Source of the DNA: a virus
DNA: 28,486 nucleotides
Strand: one strand, 5' to 3'
Virus record (IMG/VR): IMGVR_UViG_3300005294_000068
Location: 1-28,486 of that record
Made by a program: the position numbers and the translations under genes. Below, in pieces: positions 1 through 7,200 of this stretch (positions are counted from its first letter, which is position 1; the number at the start of each line of letters is the position of its first letter). Under the pieces are notes generated by a model. That model saw only the letters and a list, made by a program, of their open reading frames with translations. It searched no databases and had not been told where the DNA came from.

Positions 1-555
1 CAGGCGGGGGCGGGTTTCTACCCAGGTCCCGACGTGAACTTTCGGATTTTCTCCGGGGCCGGTCTCTACCTGATCCAATACACCCCGCAGTATAACTGGT
101 ATTTCACCACCGCCATTAACGCGCTCACGTACGCCTCGGGCGGCGGCACCAACTGGCAGTTCAACGGCTCCGACTGGAGTTCGGTCAACTTCGCCGGGGC
201 GGTCGGCGGGCTGGGTTCTTTCGTGACGGTATCGGACGAACGCAGCAAGCGCGATATCACGGATGCTCAGCACGGTCTGGCCACCATCCTGGGCATCAGA
301 CCGATTGTGTTCCATCGTTGGAACCCGGCGACCAAAGTTCGCGCCGAGCGGCCCGAGATCGGTTTCTCCGCGCAACAGATCAGAACGGTTTTACCGGAAG
401 CGGTGACAGACATGGACCCGCCGGACGCCGCGTGGAGAGATCTGGTCGGTGACGGCAAGATAATGGGCGTTCGCACTGACCCCATCGTCGCCGCGCTGGT
501 GAACGCGGTGCGAGAGTTGCAGGAGCAGATTCACCAACTAAGGAGCCGCAAATGA
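1..555 (+). CDS. Tail fibre/spike C-terminus with S74 intramolecular chaperone (5' truncated)
   Basis: The reading frame is open through the left window edge, so this is only the C-terminal part of a longer receptor-binding fibre or spike; the GTG at 34 is probably internal. About 66 codons into the GTG-derived product lies VSDERSKRDI, which matches the self-cleavage site of Peptidase_S74 (endosialidase-type) chaperones: the Ser at 232-234 would be the cleavage nucleophile and the Lys five residues on its partner. The downstream stretch with EIGFSAQQI and VLPEAV is typical of the helical chaperone domain, and the end (VRELQEQIHQL) looks like a coiled coil. In this family the domain helps trimerise a beta-helical fibre and is then released by autoproteolysis. 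Its stop overlaps a following ATG (ATGA at 552-555). The S74 assignment is confident; the fibre class is not known. Confidence 0.85.
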   Translation, partial: QAGAGFYPGPDVNFRIFSGAGLYLIQYTPQYNWYFTTAINALTYASGGGTNWQFNGSDWSSVNFAGAVGGLGSFVTVSDERSKRDITDAQHGLATILGIRPIVFHRWNPATKVRAERPEIGFSAQQIRTVLPEAVTDMDPPDAAWRDLVGDGKIMGVRTDPIVAALVNAVRELQEQIHQLRSRK

Positions 556-575
556 GCAAGATCGGGAACACGTAA
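540..575 (+). promoter_or_regulatory. Ribosome-binding site with seven-codon mini-ORF ahead of the second fibre gene
   Basis: A good Shine-Dalgarno (AAGGAG at 540-545) is spaced for the ATG at 552, not for the ATG at 576. From 552 the frame encodes seven residues (MSKIGNT) and stops with TAA at 573-575, directly abutting the ATG of the next gene. This suggests that ribosomes load at 552, terminate and restart at 576, coupling the second fibre-like protein to the first. The peptide itself need have no function. This is inferred from sequence layout only. Confidence 0.35.
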
Positions 576-1265
576 ATGCCTACTTTCGCGGTATCCGGTA
601 CCAGTTTTTTAGAGAAAGGCGCGACTTTCGGTTCGTTGCCGACTACCGGGGGTACGCTAACCGGACCGCTGACCATTGGCGCGGCACCAGGTAACGCGCT
701 GACGATCACGCCTGGCGCGACGACGGCTAATCCCATCGTTATCAGCGCGACTGGTAGTATGGTAGAGTTTACTAAAAATCTACGAGTTGGTGATTTAACG
801 ACAACCACGTCACTTACGATCTTACCTGGCGGCGGTCCAGGGGAAGAGGCTACGATCACCGCCGGAAGCGGCGAAGGTGGACTGGATCTCATAGTTTCGA
901 CCACTGCGATCGGCTATCCGGGCGTGAATAACAGGCTAAGGATCACGCCTGGCGCGGCGGCGGCGAACACCATCGAGTTCGCTCAGAGCGGCACTGGCGG
1001 CATGACGTTCCTGGGCCAGGTGAATATCGGACCGGTTGGCACCAGCAGTCCGATAGCCCTCACCGCTGGTTCGTCATTCTCTAGCCCGGCCACGATTGGC
1101 GTTGTCGGTGCCGGATTGAGGTTCACCTGCAATGTCGGCTTCAACAACTTTCCACCCCCGGCGAAACCAACCGTGGCAGGATCAAGGGGCGGTAACGCCG
1201 CGCTGGCGTCCTTGTTGACCGCGCTGGCCAGTTACGGCCTCGTAACCGACTCCTCGACCGCTTAG
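576..1265 (+). CDS. Fibre-like virion protein with repeated beta-type motifs
   Basis: This 229-residue product is rich in Gly, Thr, Ala and Ser. It contains GGTLTGPLTI near residue 26, a phrase common in phage tail fibres, and repeated units of the form L-x-I-T-P-G-A with TTANP or AAANT, as expected of a beta-helical or beta-sandwich fibre. The C-terminus (GSRGGNAALASLLTALAS, then YGLVTDSS) resembles ends I recall on phage structural proteins, where a short helix may be an assembly element. It follows the S74 fibre directly and may be a second fibre, a head-fibre or a decoration subunit. No enzymatic motif is visible. The middle of the gene (about 760-830) is clearly more AT-rich than its neighbours. 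The function is inferred from composition and position, not from a recognised domain. Confidence 0.6.
   Translation: MPTFAVSGTSFLEKGATFGSLPTTGGTLTGPLTIGAAPGNALTITPGATTANPIVISATGSMVEFTKNLRVGDLTTTTSLTILPGGGPGEEATITAGSGEGGLDLIVSTTAIGYPGVNNRLRITPGAAAANTIEFAQSGTGGMTFLGQVNIGPVGTSSPIALTAGSSFSSPATIGVVGAGLRFTCNVGFNNFPPPAKPTVAGSRGGNAALASLLTALASYGLVTDSSTA
704..956 (+). repeat. Direct repeat of 16 bases within the fibre-like gene
   Basis: GATCACGCCTGGCGCG occurs exactly at 704-719 and 941-956, and similar sequence continues past both copies (ACGACGGCTAATCCCATCG versus GCGGCGGCGAACACCATCG). The copies encode the repeated ITPGA unit of the protein. This points to internal duplication of a structural module. 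Confidence 0.6.
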
Positions 1266-1293
1266 GAAAACGTGAGAGTAACAGGAGAGCAGC

Positions 1294-1500
1294 ATGTCTA
1301 AAACCGGACCGAAGAACGTCAATCCAAGTTCGAAAGGAAGCTCGCCCACGCATGGCGTGGCGGGTGGGCCGGGGCACAGTTTCGCCCAGCAACCCTTCGC
1401 CGGTCCCACGTCGTCGGGCCAGCCGAGTTCGATGAAGAAAGCCCTGGCGAAGAAGTCACCCAAGGGGTTGGCCACCGGCTTCCCTGGTAAAGTCCGCTGA
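1294..1500 (+). CDS. Small basic hypothetical protein in virion operon
   Basis: This is a 68-residue product preceded by a good ribosome-binding site (AGGAGA about 8 bases upstream of the ATG). It is rich in Gly, Ser, Pro and Lys (SSKGSSP, GGPGHSF, MKKALAKKSPKG) with no hydrophobic segment and no recognised domain, so it is probably disordered and basic. It lies between two apparent structural genes, read in the same direction with short gaps. A role as a minor virion component or nucleic-acid-binding peptide is possible but cannot be shown from the sequence. Confidence 0.55.
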   Translation: MSKTGPKNVNPSSKGSSPTHGVAGGPGHSFAQQPFAGPTSSGQPSSMKKALAKKSPKGLATGFPGKVR

Positions 1501-1513
1501 AAGGATAAACGCC

Positions 1514-1843
1514 ATGCCCAGCTTCCTGTTCAATAACGGATCGTTCTTTCCCGACTCCAATCTGGCGCCACAGACGGGCGCGCCGGTCGCGGGAGCGACC
1601 GTCTCCATGTCGGGGCCCAGCCTGTTCCTCACCCCGGCGGGTACCCTGGCCACGCTGACGGTCCGGTTGCCGCCCAGCCCGTCAGCGGGCGAACAGGCGT
1701 CCATCACGTCCACGGCGGCGGTGACCGCGCTGACGTTGCAGACGGCCACGGGCGGTGCCGTGGCGGGCGCGCCGACGGCGTTGGTGGCCAACACCAAGGT
1801 CACCATGCAGTACGTCGGCACCGCCTGGATCTGGGTGAAGTAA
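1514..1843 (+). CDS. Small beta-rich probable virion protein
   Basis: This is a 109-residue protein with AAAGGA upstream at a suitable distance from the ATG. The sequence alternates Thr, Val, Leu and Ala in short beta-strand-like runs (ATVSMSG, TLATLTVRLP, TALTLQTATGG, TKVTMQYVG) and ends in AWIWVK. This composition and the ending resemble small phage decoration or fibre-associated proteins. Neither signal peptide nor catalytic motif is seen. The stop TAA is immediately followed by the GTG of the next small gene, so the two are probably translated together. The assignment as structural is an inference from composition and location. Confidence 0.6.
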   Translation: MPSFLFNNGSFFPDSNLAPQTGAPVAGATVSMSGPSLFLTPAGTLATLTVRLPPSPSAGEQASITSTAAVTALTLQTATGGAVAGAPTALVANTKVTMQYVGTAWIWVK

Positions 1844-2011
1844 GTGCCGCTCAAAGGCACGCCCGAGGATAAGAAGAAGCAGGCGTTTCATGAATTCGCG
1901 CATGGGCGTCTGCACTCCGGTAAGGGCGGACCCATCGTGAAGGACAAGAAGCAGGCCATAGCCATCGCTCTTAGCGCGGCCCGGCGAGGTGGGAGTAAGC
2001 GAAAATCGTAG
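1844..2011 (+). CDS. DUF6496-like small protein (55 aa)
   Basis: A GTG start directly after the preceding TAA opens a 55-codon frame ending in TAG at 2009-2011. The product carries the pattern FHEFAHGRLHSGKGG, a short linker, and KKQAIAIALSAARR, which matches the DUF6496 family of small basic phage and bacterial proteins (typically HEFKxGxLxSG followed by KQAIAIALSEA). Function in that family is unknown; the high Lys/Arg content suggests nucleic-acid contact. The start is set by gene abutment and the match of the whole frame to the family. Its final codons overlap the region where the next gene's true start probably lies. Confidence 0.75.
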   Translation: MPLKGTPEDKKKQAFHEFAHGRLHSGKGGPIVKDKKQAIAIALSAARRGGSKRKS

Positions 2012-2076
2012 CGTTCGCGGTAAAGGATTTCGGCGGCGAGATACCTCGGCGGGAGCCCCGGCTCCTACCCGACAAC

Positions 2077-4290
2077 ATGGCCGCGCGCGCCACCAACACC
2101 GACCTGGCGCATGGTCCGTTGGACGGGCTCCCCCAACCCGAGCCGATCATCAACCTGGCCGGGATGGCGCCCTGGCCGGTGCGCAAAGCCTATCGGATAC
2201 CTGGTCCCGAGTCGGGCGATCCGGATGTGTGGCTACCCCTGCCGAGTGAATTCTCCTCGGTGTGCGTGTCGCCTTTGGCCAACGACATGCTGCACCGGAT
2301 CTTCTGGACCAACCCGCCCGGCTCGCCGGACGCGGGCGCGTGGTGGAATACTTACGACCGTATTAAAGCCGGTAACTCGGGAACCGACGCGCATTGGAGC
2401 ATGGGGTTCCTACCGCCCGACTCGTCAGCCGGGGCCGCGCCCGTGGTCACGGTATCGGGCGGGACCCTTCCGGCGATGACCGGGTATGGAGCGACCATCG
2501 TCGACGCGGGCACCGGATACATACCGGGGCAGCAACTGTCTGTTTTTGGCGGGACGCTCGCCGAGGGCGGTCAGCCGATGGTCGTCAGCATCGCGCATAC
2601 GTTCGCGATCAGCGCCCGCAGTCATTTCGGCACGGCGGGGACGGGAGGCACCGACGGGCCGGTGACACTTACCGGCACGACGGGGGTCGGCGTGCTGACC
2701 CAGGTGCGGGGCATCATATCCAGCGGGACACTGTACTCGGTGGACGGCATAGCCGATCCCGGCGCCTACACGACGAACCCCACCAACGTCGATATCGAGC
2801 CGGTGGCGGGAGGCGGACTCACGGGCGCCGCCATCACCTTGACCATGGGCGTACGGGACGTAGCGATGGTCAACGCGGGGTCTTATACCGTGTTGCCGCC
2901 GAACCCCGTGCAAACCCGGGTCGTCGGTGGTGGGCCGGGGCAACTCTGTTTGCTCGACGTGACGTGGCAGAGTACCGGCGCGCCGCCCCTGGAGGAACGG
3001 TCCTACTGCTACACGTTCATAGACCAGTACGGCACCGAGAGTTCTCCGTCCGCGCCGTCCCTGGTCGTCGCTGGTCCGAGTAACGGCGTGTGGCATGTCA
3101 CCAACCTGCCCAGGACCGCGCCCGTCGCTCCGACAGGCAGGTATTATCCGCCGCCCGTGAAGACACGCCTGTATCGCACGCTGGTCGCCGCCACGGCGGG
3201 CGCGCAGTTCTACTTCGTGGTGGACCTGCCCTTCGGCACGACCAGCTACGACGACACGATCCCCAATACGACGGTCGTGAACAACAACATCCTGCAGAGC
3301 GTGAGTTTCGCTCCCCCCGTCGACGGGATGGACGGGCTGTTGTCCATGGCCGGTGGGATGATGGTGGCGTTCACCGAGAACACCGTGCATTTCTGCGAGC
3401 CCAACCGGCCCAACGCGTGGCCCGCCGGTTACGATCAGAGCCTGCTTTACCAGATCGTCGCCATGGGCGTGTGGCAGCAGCAACTCATCGTGCTCACGTC
3501 CGGGTTCCCCAGCGCCGGGGTGGGTAACCGCCCCGATCAGTTCACCTTCGCGCAGATCCAGACCGCCGAGCCGTGCATCTCGCGCGGTTCGCTGGTCACC
3601 GATCTGGCGGGGATTTACTACTCCTCGCCCAATGGGCTGGTGGCGATCAATTATTACGGCGCGCAGAACCAGACCCTGAGCAACCTCACCCGTGAGATCT
3701 GGCTGAAACGATTCCATGGCGACAGCCTCGTCGCCGCCCGGCACCGCGCGCAATACCTCGCGGTCAACGGCACCGGCATGGGTTTCGTCATCGACTACAC
3801 GGAACAGCGTTTGGGTATTTGTTCGCTGAGCCCCTTCGTCGGCATCGTGAGCGTATGGAACGACGTCTACACGGGCGACACCTACATGGTGGGCGACCAG
3901 ACGGTCTACCGCTGGGACAGCATGGAGACGCCCGTGCTCATCTACCGGTGGCGGTCGCGGGAATTCTACTTCCCCGCTCCCGTATCACTGGGCGCGTGCC
4001 AGATATCGCTCGATCCCGACGTGAGCCTCCCCAAGCCCAAGGACGCGATCCCGCCGCCCACCGACGGCATGAGCACCCTGAACCTGCCCAACGGCGTGAA
4101 CGCCATCTTCCGGATATTCGCGGGGCCGTCTCAGCAACTGGTTCACGAGGAGTGGCTGCAGCAACCCAGGTGTATCTTCCGCCTGCCGTCCGGTCGTAAA
4201 GCGTTCAACTGGCAATTCGAGATCATCGCGCGCGTGGCTGTTCACAGTGTCGAACTCGCATCGACGATGAGGGAGTTGAAAGGTGTCTAA
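2077..4290 (+). CDS. Tail nozzle-like (tubular protein B-type) virion protein; true N-terminus probably upstream
   Basis: From the first ATG this gives 737 residues. Features recall the podovirus tail nozzle family (T7 gp12-like and relatives): a Fn3-like stretch around residues 309-325 (CYTFIDQYGTESSPSAPS), then RLYRT, then the segment PPVDGMDGLLSMAGGMMVAF and its continuation to NAWP at about 413-450, and repeated beta-propeller-like blades to the end. It would form the distal tail tube through which DNA leaves. The ATG at 2077 has no Shine-Dalgarno. The frame is open from 1999, and upstream codons read AVKDFGGEIPRREPRLLPDN, which fits the N-terminal pattern I recall for this family (PR, PRLLPDN, A..N). 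An ATC at 2005 sits nine bases after GGGAG (1991-1995), so the real start is likely there or a base is miscalled. Family placement is by pattern memory, not by search. Confidence 0.75.
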   Translation: MAARATNTDLAHGPLDGLPQPEPIINLAGMAPWPVRKAYRIPGPESGDPDVWLPLPSEFSSVCVSPLANDMLHRIFWTNPPGSPDAGAWWNTYDRIKAGNSGTDAHWSMGFLPPDSSAGAAPVVTVSGGTLPAMTGYGATIVDAGTGYIPGQQLSVFGGTLAEGGQPMVVSIAHTFAISARSHFGTAGTGGTDGPVTLTGTTGVGVLTQVRGIISSGTLYSVDGIADPGAYTTNPTNVDIEPVAGGGLTGAAITLTMGVRDVAMVNAGSYTVLPPNPVQTRVVGGGPGQLCLLDVTWQSTGAPPLEERSYCYTFIDQYGTESSPSAPSLVVAGPSNGVWHVTNLPRTAPVAPTGRYYPPPVKTRLYRTLVAATAGAQFYFVVDLPFGTTSYDDTIPNTTVVNNNILQSVSFAPPVDGMDGLLSMAGGMMVAFTENTVHFCEPNRPNAWPAGYDQSLLYQIVAMGVWQQQLIVLTSGFPSAGVGNRPDQFTFAQIQTAEPCISRGSLVTDLAGIYYSSPNGLVAINYYGAQNQTLSNLTREIWLKRFHGDSLVAARHRAQYLAVNGTGMGFVIDYTEQRLGICSLSPFVGIVSVWNDVYTGDTYMVGDQTVYRWDSMETPVLIYRWRSREFYFPAPVSLGACQISLDPDVSLPKPKDAIPPPTDGMSTLNLPNGVNAIFRIFAGPSQQLVHEEWLQQPRCIFRLPSGRKAFNWQFEIIARVAVHSVELASTMRELKGV

Positions 4291-4486
4291 GAACCCCAAC
4301 ATCCCGGCCATCTCGTCACCCCAGGCCGACGTCAACGCGCTCGTGTCGGTCGTCATGCAGCTGCGTCAGGGCGTCGAGTCGCTGGCCGGATTCCGTGGCG
4401 GGACACTCGACCGGGCGGTCACGTTGCGGGATTTGGTCGATCTGGGTTTGGTCAGCGCGGCTGATATCCAGGCCAAACTCAGATGA
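4283..4486 (+). CDS. Small phage hypothetical protein after the nozzle gene
   Basis: This 67-residue product starts at a GTG that overlaps the end of the nozzle gene by eight bases, with GGGAG seven bases upstream inside that gene. It has a helical middle (ADVNALVSVVMQLRQGVESL) and ends with VTLRDLVDLGLVSAADIQAKL, a phrase I recall from small proteins encoded near phage tail genes. No catalytic motif or membrane segment is seen. Its stop overlaps the next start as ATGA, so it is in a translationally coupled chain with the nozzle and acetyltransferase genes. A minor structural or assembly role is likely but unproven. Confidence 0.65.
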   Translation: MSKNPNIPAISSPQADVNALVSVVMQLRQGVESLAGFRGGTLDRAVTLRDLVDLGLVSAADIQAKLR

Positions 4487-4941
4487 GCCACCGCGAAGTC
4501 CGCGTGAACCACCCCGGCGACGGCGACTGGATCATGCTGCGCGTGGGCGGCGTGTTCAACGAGAAGACCGATCACACCGTGGCGCTACATCGTGACGGCA
4601 AGATCGCCGGGGGCGTGGTGTTCACGGGTTACCTGGGCGCGTCGATCACGGTGCACATGGCCGGATCGGAGGATAACTGGGCGACACGGGACTTCCTATG
4701 GATGGTGTTCCATTACGCGTTCGTCCAACTGGGTTGCCGGAAAGTCATCGGTCTCGTCAGTTCAGCCAACGCGAGGGCCATGGCGGTGAACATGCGTCTG
4801 GGGTTCGTCCCCGCCGCGCGCATCACCGACACCTATTCGGACGGGTCGGATCTGATCGTGCTGACCATGGAGCGATCCCAGTGCAAATGGCTGGCCCTGA
4901 CACCGAAACACTATCGCAGTAACACACCGGAGCATGTGTAA
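4483..4941 (+). CDS. GNAT-family N-acetyltransferase
   Basis: A 152-residue protein with the overall build of GNAT enzymes, which transfer acetyl from acetyl-CoA to an amine. After beta-strand segments (GGVVFTGYLGASITVHM) comes a helix (FLWMVFHYAFVQLG), a strand (CRKVIGLVS) and then NARAMAVNMRLGF at residues 96-108, the usual GNAT motif-B ending. The canonical QxxGxG/A acetyl-CoA loop is not clear, so the substrate and even catalytic activity are uncertain. Similar genes often sit between tail and internal-protein genes of podophages. The start overlaps the previous stop (ATGA) and its TAA shares one base with the next ATG. It could modify a virion or host protein; the target cannot be told from sequence. 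Confidence 0.75.
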   Translation: MSHREVRVNHPGDGDWIMLRVGGVFNEKTDHTVALHRDGKIAGGVVFTGYLGASITVHMAGSEDNWATRDFLWMVFHYAFVQLGCRKVIGLVSSANARAMAVNMRLGFVPAARITDTYSDGSDLIVLTMERSQCKWLALTPKHYRSNTPEHV

Positions 4942-5810
4942 TGGCCAAGGGTAGCGCACCAGCGGCTCCGGATTATTCGCCGATAGCGCAGTCGTCCTCT
5001 GAAGCGGCGAAGATCCAGGGAGAGATCTCCAGGGAACAACTGGACTGGGCCAAGCAACAATACGCCGATCAGGCGCCGCAGACCAAGGCGTTCATGGATA
5101 AGATGCTTTTGGCGTCCGATCAGTCCAGGGCCGCGCAGGATGAACAACTGGCCAACGCGCGCAAGGCGCAAGGTTTCTACGAAAGCACTTATCAGCCCAT
5201 CGAGGCCCGGCTGGCGTCCGAAGCGCAAGCTTACGCTTCGCCCCAACGCGCGGCGCAACAATCGGCGATGGCGCAAGGCGACGTGTCAGCGGCGTTCTCG
5301 GGCCAGCGCAACGCCGCGCTACAGACCCTGGAGGGCTACAACATAGACCCCAGCCAAACCCGCTACGGCGCGCTGGACCTGGGCGCGCGCATCTCCCAGG
5401 CGGCGGCGCAGGCCAGCGCGGGCACCCAGTCCAGGCTGCAGACCGAAGCGGTGGGGCGTGGGCTGGAGACGGCGGCGGTCAACGTGGGCAGAGGCTACCC
5501 TGGTCAGGTCACCACCGAATATGGTGGGTCCGTGGGGGCTGGCACCGGAGCCGCCGGACAAGGCGGGGCGGGCATCAACGCCGGGATCAACACATCCAAC
5601 GTGTACGGCTCCATGATGGGCAACCCGACGCAGTGGGCGAGCGCCGCCAACGCCTCGCAGAACACGGGTATCAGCGCGACGAACGCGGGCTATCAAAACC
5701 AGATGGCCGGGTTCAACGCCAACGCGGCCATCGCGCAGAACACCTCGTCGGGTATCGGCAGCATGGTCGGCGCGGCGGCTGGCATCGGCGTGATGGCCAT
5801 CGCGGTATGA
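4941..5810 (+). CDS. Internal virion (gp14-like) protein
   Basis: This 289-residue protein is rich in Ala, Gln, Gly and Asn, with long helices (EAAKIQGEISREQLDWAKQQ, then KAFMDKMLLASDQ), a low-complexity Gly/Ala middle and a hydrophobic C-terminus (GSMVGAAAGIGVMAIAV). This profile is typical of the first internal core or ejection protein of podoviruses (T7 gp14 position and style), which is released into the cell envelope at infection and helps extend the DNA channel. GGAG lies eight bases ahead of the ATG. It is followed by two enzyme genes and then two large internal proteins, which supports the role. No sequence identity with gp14 is claimed. Confidence 0.7.
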   Translation: MAKGSAPAAPDYSPIAQSSSEAAKIQGEISREQLDWAKQQYADQAPQTKAFMDKMLLASDQSRAAQDEQLANARKAQGFYESTYQPIEARLASEAQAYASPQRAAQQSAMAQGDVSAAFSGQRNAALQTLEGYNIDPSQTRYGALDLGARISQAAAQASAGTQSRLQTEAVGRGLETAAVNVGRGYPGQVTTEYGGSVGAGTGAAGQGGAGINAGINTSNVYGSMMGNPTQWASAANASQNTGISATNAGYQNQMAGFNANAAIAQNTSSGIGSMVGAAAGIGVMAIAV

Positions 5811-6466
5811 CCGACCAGGACAAGCTCACCACCGCTTCCGAGATCGCGCTGAAAAAGGGTCTGCGCGTATTGCAGGGGTTCCGCCTGGAGAACACCGACC
5901 AGGGGCACGTCGCGGCGTTGCTCGCGTTCATGGCTCCTGGCCGTGGCACCAAATGGGTGGATCTCGGTTGCGGCTTCGGCGAACCGGCCAAGCTCATGAA
6001 GGAGCTACGCCCCGACCTGATGTTCTGGCTGGTGAACAACAATACGTTTCAGCTGTCCAAGTGCCCTTCCGACATGCCGACGTTCTGCTGCGACATGCAC
6101 GACATGCCGTTCGATCCTGGCGAGTTCGACGGGGCGATGTTCCTGTACTCGCTGTGCCACGCGGATGATTTCGTCGTCGCGCTGCGCGAGGCGGCGCGCG
6201 TGGTGCGGCCCGGCGGCAAGCTGTTCGTCTACGACTACGTTCGTTTCGATGGGGACGACGCGCTGGCGCACCAGCATCTGAACGCCCGGTTCATCCCGTT
6301 CGACATGCTCCGCGCGGTGGCGCGCGCGGGCGACTGGGACCTGGAGTCGTTCGTGTTGCCCCGAGGCAGCGACGCGGTGTTCCGCTCCCTGATGCCCAAC
6401 CAGCATCTGTACAACCTGATCTTCAAGGGGCTGCGTCCGATCCTGTGGAAAGCGGCGCGTCGGTGA
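5807..6466 (+). CDS. Class I SAM-dependent methyltransferase
   Basis: This 219-residue protein shows a clear Rossmann methyltransferase plan: motif I VDLGCGFGEP at residues 51-60 binds S-adenosylmethionine, an acidic post-II region (CCDMHDMPFD, 94-103) follows, then FDGAMFLYSLCH as the motif IV strand, and REAARVVRPGGKLFVYDY (127-144), the signature of UbiE/MT11-type enzymes. No DPPY or cysteine DNA-methylase motif is present, so a small molecule, RNA or protein is a more likely substrate than DNA bases. The start is the ATG overlapping the previous stop (ATGA at 5807-5810); longer starts run back through the preceding gene. The stop overlaps the next gene as GTGA, coupling it to the PP-loop protein. 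The enzyme class is confident; the substrate is unknown. Confidence 0.85.
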   Translation: MTDQDKLTTASEIALKKGLRVLQGFRLENTDQGHVAALLAFMAPGRGTKWVDLGCGFGEPAKLMKELRPDLMFWLVNNNTFQLSKCPSDMPTFCCDMHDMPFDPGEFDGAMFLYSLCHADDFVVALREAARVVRPGGKLFVYDYVRFDGDDALAHQHLNARFIPFDMLRAVARAGDWDLESFVLPRGSDAVFRSLMPNQHLYNLIFKGLRPILWKAARR

Positions 6467-7200
6467 TCGACCTCGCGCCCCTGTTGAGGCACGCGCCCGG
6501 CAAGCGGGCGCTCTCGTTCTCGGGAGGTAAGGACTCCATGGCGGTCGTGGAGTTACTACGGGAGTATCTCGACGGGATCACGATCTACCACCTGGACACA
6601 GGTGACCTGCTGCCCGAGATGCGCGAAAGCGTGGCGCGCGTGGAAGCGTTCGCGCCTCACTTCGTTCGTGTTGAGACGGATGTTTCCAAATGGATTGAAG
6701 CCAACGGGTTGCCGACGGACCTGCTTCCTTTTCATAGCCACGTCGTTGGACATCACCTCGGACAGGCTACCGCTCGTTTGGTCGGGCGATACGATTGCTG
6801 TTACGCGAACCTGATGTGGCCGCTCTTCAAGCGCGTGTACGACGACAAGAACACCCTGCTCATACGCGGCACCAAGCGGGTGGACATGCCCAGGTTGCCA
6901 GCCGAGGACGGCGCGGTCGCCGATGGCGTCGAGCTATGGTATCCGTTGCTGAACTGGTCGCACGACCGGGTGTTCGCCTATCTGAGGGAGCGGAACGTCC
7001 CACTCCCCAGGGTCTACGATTATGTAACGAACTCGCCCGAGTGCGCGCGATGCTCGGCGTGGTGGGGCGAGGGGCGTGCCGCCTACCTGAAGAAGTATCA
7101 TCCGGAAATATGGGCCGAATACGACGCGCGGTTGCAGGTGGTCATAGACGCCGTCGCCCCGTCGCTGGCCCTGCTCCGTCACGAAGCGGGGATAACGTAG
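6463..7200 (+). CDS. PP-loop (PAPS/APS reductase-like) protein with Fe-S cysteine pattern
   Basis: This 245-residue protein belongs to the adenine nucleotide alpha-hydrolase superfamily: SFSGGKDS (PP-loop at residues 20-25 from this start) binds ATP, and HLDTG and the later WYPLLNWS are usual for PAPS-reductase-like folds. A Cys-Cys pair (112-113) followed about 80 residues later by CARC (194-197) mirrors the CC...CxxC arrangement that holds the 4Fe-4S cluster in assimilatory APS reductases. The C-terminal catalytic ECGLH cysteine of true reductases is absent, so it is more likely a sulfur-transfer or nucleic-acid-modifying relative (DndC and other phage PAPS-reductase-like proteins share this fold). 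I chose the GTG at 6463 because it overlaps the methyltransferase stop as GTGA; a GTG at 6445 is also possible. Confidence 0.85.
   Translation: MIDLAPLLRHAPGKRALSFSGGKDSMAVVELLREYLDGITIYHLDTGDLLPEMRESVARVEAFAPHFVRVETDVSKWIEANGLPTDLLPFHSHVVGHHLGQATARLVGRYDCCYANLMWPLFKRVYDDKNTLLIRGTKRVDMPRLPAEDGAVADGVELWYPLLNWSHDRVFAYLRERNVPLPRVYDYVTNSPECARCSAWWGEGRAAYLKKYHPEIWAEYDARLQVVIDAVAPSLALLRHEAGIT

Noticed and set aside
2425-3753. 442-codon leftward frame opposite the nozzle-like gene
   Set aside because: Antisense shadow with Arg/His/Gly-rich composition and no motif; the rightward frame carries the recognisable protein.
5633-5806. Long start for the methyltransferase
   Set aside because: This part is an out-of-frame reading of the internal virion protein; the ATGA overlap at 5807 gives the proper start.
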